A stretch of DNA of 64,000 bases from CAYLLN01 sp964384375 (lineage in GTDB: Bacteria; Planctomycetota; Planctomycetia; Pirellulales; Pirellulaceae): positions 1 through 64,000 of the forward strand of contig CAYLLN010000015.1 of the NCBI GenBank assembly GCA_964384375.1, given 5' to 3'. The translations under genes were made by a program, and so were the position numbers. Below the pieces are notes generated by a model. The model was not told the DNA's origin. It ran no database searches and saw only the letters and a program-made list of their open reading frames with translations. Below are positions 60,164-64,000 of the stretch, one piece after another. Position 1 is the stretch's first letter; each line of letters starts with the position of its first letter.

Positions 60164-60940
60164 TTATACGAGGCCAAACAAGACGCGGGCATTGGCCGTC
60201 GTTTGGGCCGCCAGTTCCGCCAGGGATACTCCGCGGACTTTCGCCAGGCACTCGGCCGTGTGGACAACGCGGGCCGGTTCGTTGGGACGCTGGCCGCGAA
60301 AGGGTTCCGGCGAGAGATACGGCGAGTCGGTTTCGACGAGCAACCGACCGGCGGGAATCTTCGCTGCAACGGCCCGCAGATCATCAGATTTCTTGTAAGT
60401 CACCATGCCTGCAAAGCTGATATGCAGGCCAAGGTCGAGAAACTGGGCCGCTTGCTCCGCTGTGCCGGTGAAGCTATGCATTATTCCCGCCAGTGGACCT
60501 CGCTTCCGCGCATCGGCCAGCATCGTGTAAATCTCGGTTGCGGTCTCTCTCAGGTGAATCACCAGCGGCTTGCCGGTTTGCTGTGACAGGCGGATATGCC
60601 GGTCGAAATAGTCCTGCTGGACGGCAAGAGGCACGTCTTTCCAGTACAAATCGAGCCCCGTCTCACCGATGGCAACGACGCGCGACTCGGCAGCCAATCG
60701 CACGATCTCGTCCCAGTCGCCGCTCTGAGCTTCGCCCGCGTGATTGGGATGAATGCCGGCGGAGGACCAGACGCCGGGGTGCTCGTTGGCGAGTATTAGA
60801 CACCGACGGCTCGTTTCAGCCGTCGTACCGACGGCGAGAATCGACGTGACGCCGGCCGCGGCGGCGCGGGCGATGACGCCTGGCGCGGCGGCAGCAAGCT
60901 GTTCGTCGGCCAGATGCGCGTGCGTGTCGAACATGTGCAT
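60164..60940 (-). CDS. tatD: TatD-family metal-dependent hydrolase
   Basis: TIM-barrel nuclease/hydrolase. 258 residues. Metal ligands are visible in MFDTHAHLAD, GIHPNHAGEA, IGETGLDLYW, VIHLRETATE, HSFTGT and ETDSPYLSP. The ATG at 60940 directly precedes the conserved FDTHAHL; an in-frame ATG at 60955 would add five residues and lies against a palindromic repeat. It stands downstream of the ferritin-like gene on the same strand. Roles reported for the family include DNA repair and D-aminoacyl-tRNA quality control. Confidence 0.93.
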   Translation of the reverse strand: MHMFDTHAHLADEQLAAAAPGVIARAAAAGVTSILAVGTTAETSRRCLILANEHPGVWSSAGIHPNHAGEAQSGDWDEIVRLAAESRVVAIGETGLDLYWKDVPLAVQQDYFDRHIRLSQQTGKPLVIHLRETATEIYTMLADARKRGPLAGIMHSFTGTAEQAAQFLDLGLHISFAGMVTYKKSDDLRAVAAKIPAGRLLVETDSPYLSPEPFRGQRPNEPARVVHTAECLAKVRGVSLAELAAQTTANARVLFGLV

Positions 60941-60953
60941 GGAAGCGAGGCCC

Positions 60954-60981
60954 ATCGGGAGGCTTACGCCTCCCGCTCGCC
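60954..60981 (-). repeat. GGGAGGC palindrome (REP), copy 2
   Basis: Reverse complement of 26964-26991 at 27 of 28 bases. It supplies the TAA stop codon of the upstream gene (60964-60966) and ends 13 bases before the tatD start, as copy 1 stands just before glpD. Confidence 0.85.
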
Positions 60982-61395
60982 GGACAGCTCGAGCAGATTG
61001 TCCAGATGCCCTTTCGCCTCTCCAACGGCTTCGCGGGCGGCGGCCTGGGCCAGCGGCGAGAGGCGCAACTCGTCGGCGATTTTTTCGCTGGCGGCGATGA
61101 ACTTGCGCTGGCGGTCGATGAGCTGCTTGACGAGGTACTCGACCGAGAGGTCGTGCAGCCCCGTGAACCACATCGGGAACTCGCCCGGATCGACGGTGCC
61201 GCCGTGATCGAGCACCAGCGTCGCCAGGCGGTCCGACTCGCGGGCATGGTCGGCGGCGATTTGCGCCAGCACCTCGCGCGATTGCGGCAGGGCACCCAAC
61301 CCGCTTGGCTGCGCGTAGTGCAGATAGGCCGGCAGCGACCGATGGTGCAGCACGTACAGCCGATTGAGGGCGTCGATGGTGGTGGAGGAAGGCAT
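60964..61395 (-). CDS. ferritin-like helical protein of unknown function
   Basis: A 143-residue, all-helical protein. LNRLYVLHHRSLPAYLHYA, QIAADHARESDRLATLVLDH and EYLVKQLIDRQRKFIAASEK form four helices with E and H residues in ferritin-like positions, but I cannot confirm an iron site. It begins five bases after the nuoN stop, so it is translated with the complex I genes. Its final codons (SGEREA and stop) are encoded by a palindromic repeat. No named family recognised. Confidence 0.65.
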   Translation of the reverse strand: MPSSTTIDALNRLYVLHHRSLPAYLHYAQPSGLGALPQSREVLAQIAADHARESDRLATLVLDHGGTVDPGEFPMWFTGLHDLSVEYLVKQLIDRQRKFIAASEKIADELRLSPLAQAAAREAVGEAKGHLDNLLELSGEREA

Positions 61396-61400
61396 CGGCG

Positions 61401-63233
61401 TTACGAAATCAAATTGCGTCCGGCGGCCTGGGCCATTTCGCTGAGCCAGTCCCAGGCGACGATGAGACCGAGTGTGGGGAGCGTGATGAGCCAGAGGTAC
61501 GCCCCGGCGAGCGACACGTCGGACCAGACGAGTGGTGGGCGGTCCCGCGGCTCATCGTCGATCGTCATCACTTTCACGACCCGCAGGTAGTAAAACAGGC
61601 TGATCGCCGTGTTGATGCCGCCGACAATGAGCAAGAGCAGCAGGAAGAATCCGGGCTGACCGGCCGATTCGAGCGACCGCCACCCTTCGACCAGCGACGC
61701 GAAGATCGCGAACTTGCCGATGAAGCCCGATAGCGGCGGCAGGCCGACGAGGCTGAACAGGATCAGAGAGAAGCAGACGACCGTGAGCGGGCAGCGGCGC
61801 ACGAGGCCGGCGTAGTCGGCGATTTCCTCGCTCCGCATCGCGTTGCGGAGAAACGCGACGACCGCGAACGCTCCGAGGTTCATGAACAGATAGACAGCGA
61901 TATAGATGGCGAGGCCCGCCACGGCCCGCTCCGCTCCGGCCTGGTTGAGGCCGGTCATCGCGAGCAGGGCAGCGACGGGCATCATCATGTAGCCAGCATG
62001 AGCGATCGTCGAATAGGCGAGCATCCGCTTGATGTTCGTCTGCCCGTAGGCGGCCAGGTTGCCGAACGTGCAGGTAATGATTGCGAAAAACGCCACGAGC
62101 TTGGCGGCGAACGAGCGGACCGGTTCGAGGGCTGCCTGCGGATTGGCCGTGGGCTTGGCCTCTGCGTCCGGGTTCGTTTCAGTTCCTAGTTTTGCTTCAG
62201 CCGCAGTCACTGGTTCCTGGGCAATGTTGAACAGGGCCGCGGTCTGCGTTGTCTTGGCTTGCTTCAGGGCAGCCGTTCGCTCTCCCGGTGCTGGACCGTC
62301 GGGAGGAATTGCGCCAAAGCCGATGGCAACGCGGATGAGCAGGGCGAGTGCCGCTGCCTTCGAGGCGACGCTCAGAAAGGCGTTGACTTCGGCCGTCGCA
62401 CCCTCGAAGACATCCGGGCACCAGAAGTGGAACGGGACGGCTGAGAGCTTGAACGCCAAGCCGACCGAAATCAGCAGTCCGCCGAGGGCCAGCACCATCT
62501 GTTCCTCTGGTGGAACAGCCGCGATCCCATCCGTAAACTTGTCGGCCAATGCCATCGCGATCGACGGCAGGTGGGCTGTATTCAAGATGCCCGTCACCAG
62601 GCTGATGCCGTAAAGCATCACGCCTGCAGCGCCAGCGCCATACACCGCATACTTAAGGGCCGCTTCGCTCCCCTTCCGCTTTCCCTTCAGCAGGCCCGCG
62701 AGCACATACGATGGAACGCTCGCCATCTCCACACCCATGAACACCATGAGCAGGTGGTTGGCGGTCGCCATCAGGCACATGCCGAGCGTCGCGCCGAGCA
62801 CGAGCGTGTAAATGTCCGGTGCATCCTCGTGATCGGGAATGCCGGAAAGTTTTGTGAAAACAACAAACAGCAGGCCAAACAGCAGGAGCGCCGAGCGGAT
62901 GTAGATCGAGAATGTGTCGTACACCAGCATTCCGGTGAAGATCTCCATCCGCACCGCCGCGCCAGGCTGGGCGGCTTGATCAGCGGTCAGCACACCGCGG
63001 AGATGTTCCCACGGAGCAGCAAAGTAAAGTGCCGCGGCTGTCCCCGCCAGGGCAAGCCAGAACATATCGACCCGCCGAGCCGCGCGAAACAGCCGGACGA
63101 AGAGCATCGCCAGGACCGTGACGCAGAGCACGAGTTCCGGCAGGAAGGCGCGGAGGCTCGAGTCGAGCGTGACGGTCCCCGCCGCTCCTTCGGTATCGAT
63201 GATGACTTGGCTGACGAGGTCGTGCAGGTTCAC
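61401..63233 (-). CDS. nuoN: NADH-quinone oxidoreductase subunit N with internal insert
   Basis: Membrane proton-pumping subunit of complex I, about fourteen helices, 610 residues instead of about 485. Recognisable blocks include the conserved FLSVASKAAALALLIRV and RMLAYSTIAHAGYMMM segments and FFYYLRVVKVM near the end. A hydrophilic insert of about 80 residues rich in A, P, T and E (AALKQAKTTQTAALFNIAQE onward) separates two helices in the middle. The frame is open through it. It follows nuoM after 120 bases that contain a dispersed repeat. Confidence 0.95.
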   Translation of the reverse strand: MNLHDLVSQVIIDTEGAAGTVTLDSSLRAFLPELVLCVTVLAMLFVRLFRAARRVDMFWLALAGTAAALYFAAPWEHLRGVLTADQAAQPGAAVRMEIFTGMLVYDTFSIYIRSALLLFGLLFVVFTKLSGIPDHEDAPDIYTLVLGATLGMCLMATANHLLMVFMGVEMASVPSYVLAGLLKGKRKGSEAALKYAVYGAGAAGVMLYGISLVTGILNTAHLPSIAMALADKFTDGIAAVPPEEQMVLALGGLLISVGLAFKLSAVPFHFWCPDVFEGATAEVNAFLSVASKAAALALLIRVAIGFGAIPPDGPAPGERTAALKQAKTTQTAALFNIAQEPVTAAEAKLGTETNPDAEAKPTANPQAALEPVRSFAAKLVAFFAIITCTFGNLAAYGQTNIKRMLAYSTIAHAGYMMMPVAALLAMTGLNQAGAERAVAGLAIYIAVYLFMNLGAFAVVAFLRNAMRSEEIADYAGLVRRCPLTVVCFSLILFSLVGLPPLSGFIGKFAIFASLVEGWRSLESAGQPGFFLLLLLIVGGINTAISLFYYLRVVKVMTIDDEPRDRPPLVWSDVSLAGAYLWLITLPTLGLIVAWDWLSEMAQAAGRNLIS

Positions 63234-63353
63234 GGGAGGCAGTGGCTAGCCACGGATGGTACAGAGAGAAAACACGGATGGGAGGGATGCTCGTATCGGT
63301 GTTATCTGGGCAATCCGCGGTTCTCCTTTCAAATCAGGCTTGGGTTGGCAGGT
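63234..63353. repeat. dispersed repeat fragment between nuoM and nuoN
   Basis: CCACGGATGGTACAGAGAG, ACACGGATGGGAGGGATG and ATCTGGGCAATCCGCGGTTC form an imperfect inverted pair (CCACGGAT / ATCCGCGG). The last word recurs near 15490. It splits two genes that are usually tightly linked. Confidence 0.65.
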
Positions 63354-64000
63354 TCATTCAGCGCCGGGAATATCTACAGTGACTTGCAGCGCGGCCGGCG
63401 CGGGAAGCTTGCCGACGGCAGTCGCTGCCGGGGCTTCTTTCACGTCGCGGGTCCAGGAAGCCAGTTCGGCCGTCTGGCGGTCGATGGTCTTGTCCATATA
63501 AACCAGCAGCGTTGCCGGAAAGACGCCGAACCAGATCGCAAAAGCGAGCAGCACGACGCCGATCGTGTTTTCGCGGAGGTTGCTGGGAGTCAGGTGGTCT
63601 TCGTGCGGGCCCTTGTACTCGGCGCCCAGGTACACCCGCTGAATCGCCCACAGGATGTACGCGGCAGTGAGCACCACGACCGAGGCCGAAATGATCGCGA
63701 GGAGAATGTCAAACTTCCAGACGGAGAGGACGACGAACACTTCGCCGATGAAGCCGCAAAGTCCCGGCAGGCCGAGGCCGGCGAAGAAGATGCCCATTGC
63801 CAGCGCGGTATAGACCGGCATTTTGCCAAACAGGCCGCCGAATTCGTTCAGATTGCGGTGATGGACGCGGTCATAAACGACGCCGACCATGAAGAACATG
63901 CCGGCCGAGCTGATGCCGTGGGCGATCATCTGGAACATCGCCCCCTTCACCCCCATGTCCCAGTAATACGAATTAAAGCCGTTGCGGGAGACGGCCGACC
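63354..64000 (-). CDS. nuoM: NADH-quinone oxidoreductase subunit M, 5' end beyond window
   Basis: C-terminal 214 residues of the proton-pumping NuoM subunit. VKGAMFQMIAHGISSAGMFFMVG is the signature around the histidine and glycine of the conserved helix, followed by FGGLFGKMPVYTALAMGIFFAGLGLPGLCGFIGE. The reading frame is open to the window edge, so the ATG inside it near 63956 is not the real start. The last 60 residues are hydrophilic and vary. nuoL and others may lie upstream outside the window. Confidence 0.95.
   Translation of the reverse strand, partial: SAVSRNGFNSYYWDMGVKGAMFQMIAHGISSAGMFFMVGVVYDRVHHRNLNEFGGLFGKMPVYTALAMGIFFAGLGLPGLCGFIGEVFVVLSVWKFDILLAIISASVVVLTAAYILWAIQRVYLGAEYKGPHEDHLTPSNLRENTIGVVLLAFAIWFGVFPATLLVYMDKTIDRQTAELASWTRDVKEAPAATAVGKLPAPAALQVTVDIPGAE

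Noticed and set aside
1..64000. CRISPR array, prophage or integrated island
   Set aside because: No regularly spaced direct repeats, no phage structural genes, integrase or att-like duplication were seen; the single transposase trace is a fragment.

Overview
This window is a GC-rich, gene-dense bacterial chromosome segment that most resembles a planctomycete, probably of the Pirellulales. I infer this from the gene content: a fused membrane/spermidine-synthase-like protein, a Tat-exported Gfo/Idh/MocA oxidoreductase, a NuoA with a large extra loop, a PqqD-M50-HlyD fusion next to further HlyD adaptors, paired secreted cyclophilins, LPS heptosyltransferase genes, scattered single ribosomal-protein genes and many intergenic palindromes. 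No rRNA, tRNA or CRISPR array was seen. The only transposase trace is a broken IS630-type fragment.

Layout. 1-4430: 3' part of a xylulokinase gene, an isochorismatase-fold hydrolase, the membrane/spermidine-synthase-like fusion and rplU. 4538-12228: a long minus-strand run of nuoI, a DUF2203 protein, nuoA, nuoC, nuoD, a TolB-like propeller protein and an NtrB/NtrC-type two-component pair whose stop and start codons share a base. 12716-18058: csrA, a PDZ/YbaY-like secreted protein, a PstS-like protein, a TPR lipoprotein and a secreted glycine-tailed protein. 18479-20993: waaF, a family 2 glycosyltransferase and the IS630 remnant. 21018-24586: a membrane protein, a zinc-ribbon protein, rho (with a long pyrimidine-rich leader) and coaE. 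24729-30289: creatininase-fold amidohydrolase, MFS transporter, glpD, glpK and a small membrane protein. 30467-39889: Gfo/Idh oxidoreductase, rsmD, two tandem cyclophilin paralogues, purF, a secreted unknown, then divergent infA and rpsR. 39995-47079: thioesterase, prenyltransferase-repeat protein, LolD-like ATPase, a two-gene sodium symporter and a large secreted protein. 47145-55100 (minus): rluA-like pseudouridine synthase, the M50/HlyD/GAF-HlyD trio and an amino-acid permease. 55293-59066: lysophospholipid-acyltransferase-like protein, acyl carrier protein, an active-site-less ketosynthase, a complete ketosynthase and a methyltransferase. 59060-64000 (minus): trxB, tatD, a ferritin-like protein, nuoN and the 3' part of nuoM.

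How the genes work together. Respiratory complex I is split: nuoI/A/C/D sit at one place and nuoM/N at the other end of the window, and nuoB is missing between nuoA and nuoC. glpD and glpK form a glycerol-use unit. waaF and its neighbour fit lipopolysaccharide core assembly. The two clusters least explained by known biology are (i) the PqqD-M50-HlyD / HlyD / GAF-HlyD trio, which looks like a transport or peptide-processing assembly with no ATPase or outer-membrane partner nearby, and (ii) the acyltransferase-ACP-KS-like-KS-methyltransferase block, a candidate route to an unidentified acyl product.

A second layer is repetitive DNA between genes. Heptamer arrays run across the stop codons of four genes (waaF, rho, the MFS transporter, glpD). 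Palindromes stand directly before several start codons, and an 80-bp hairpin element occurs twice within 1.2 kb.
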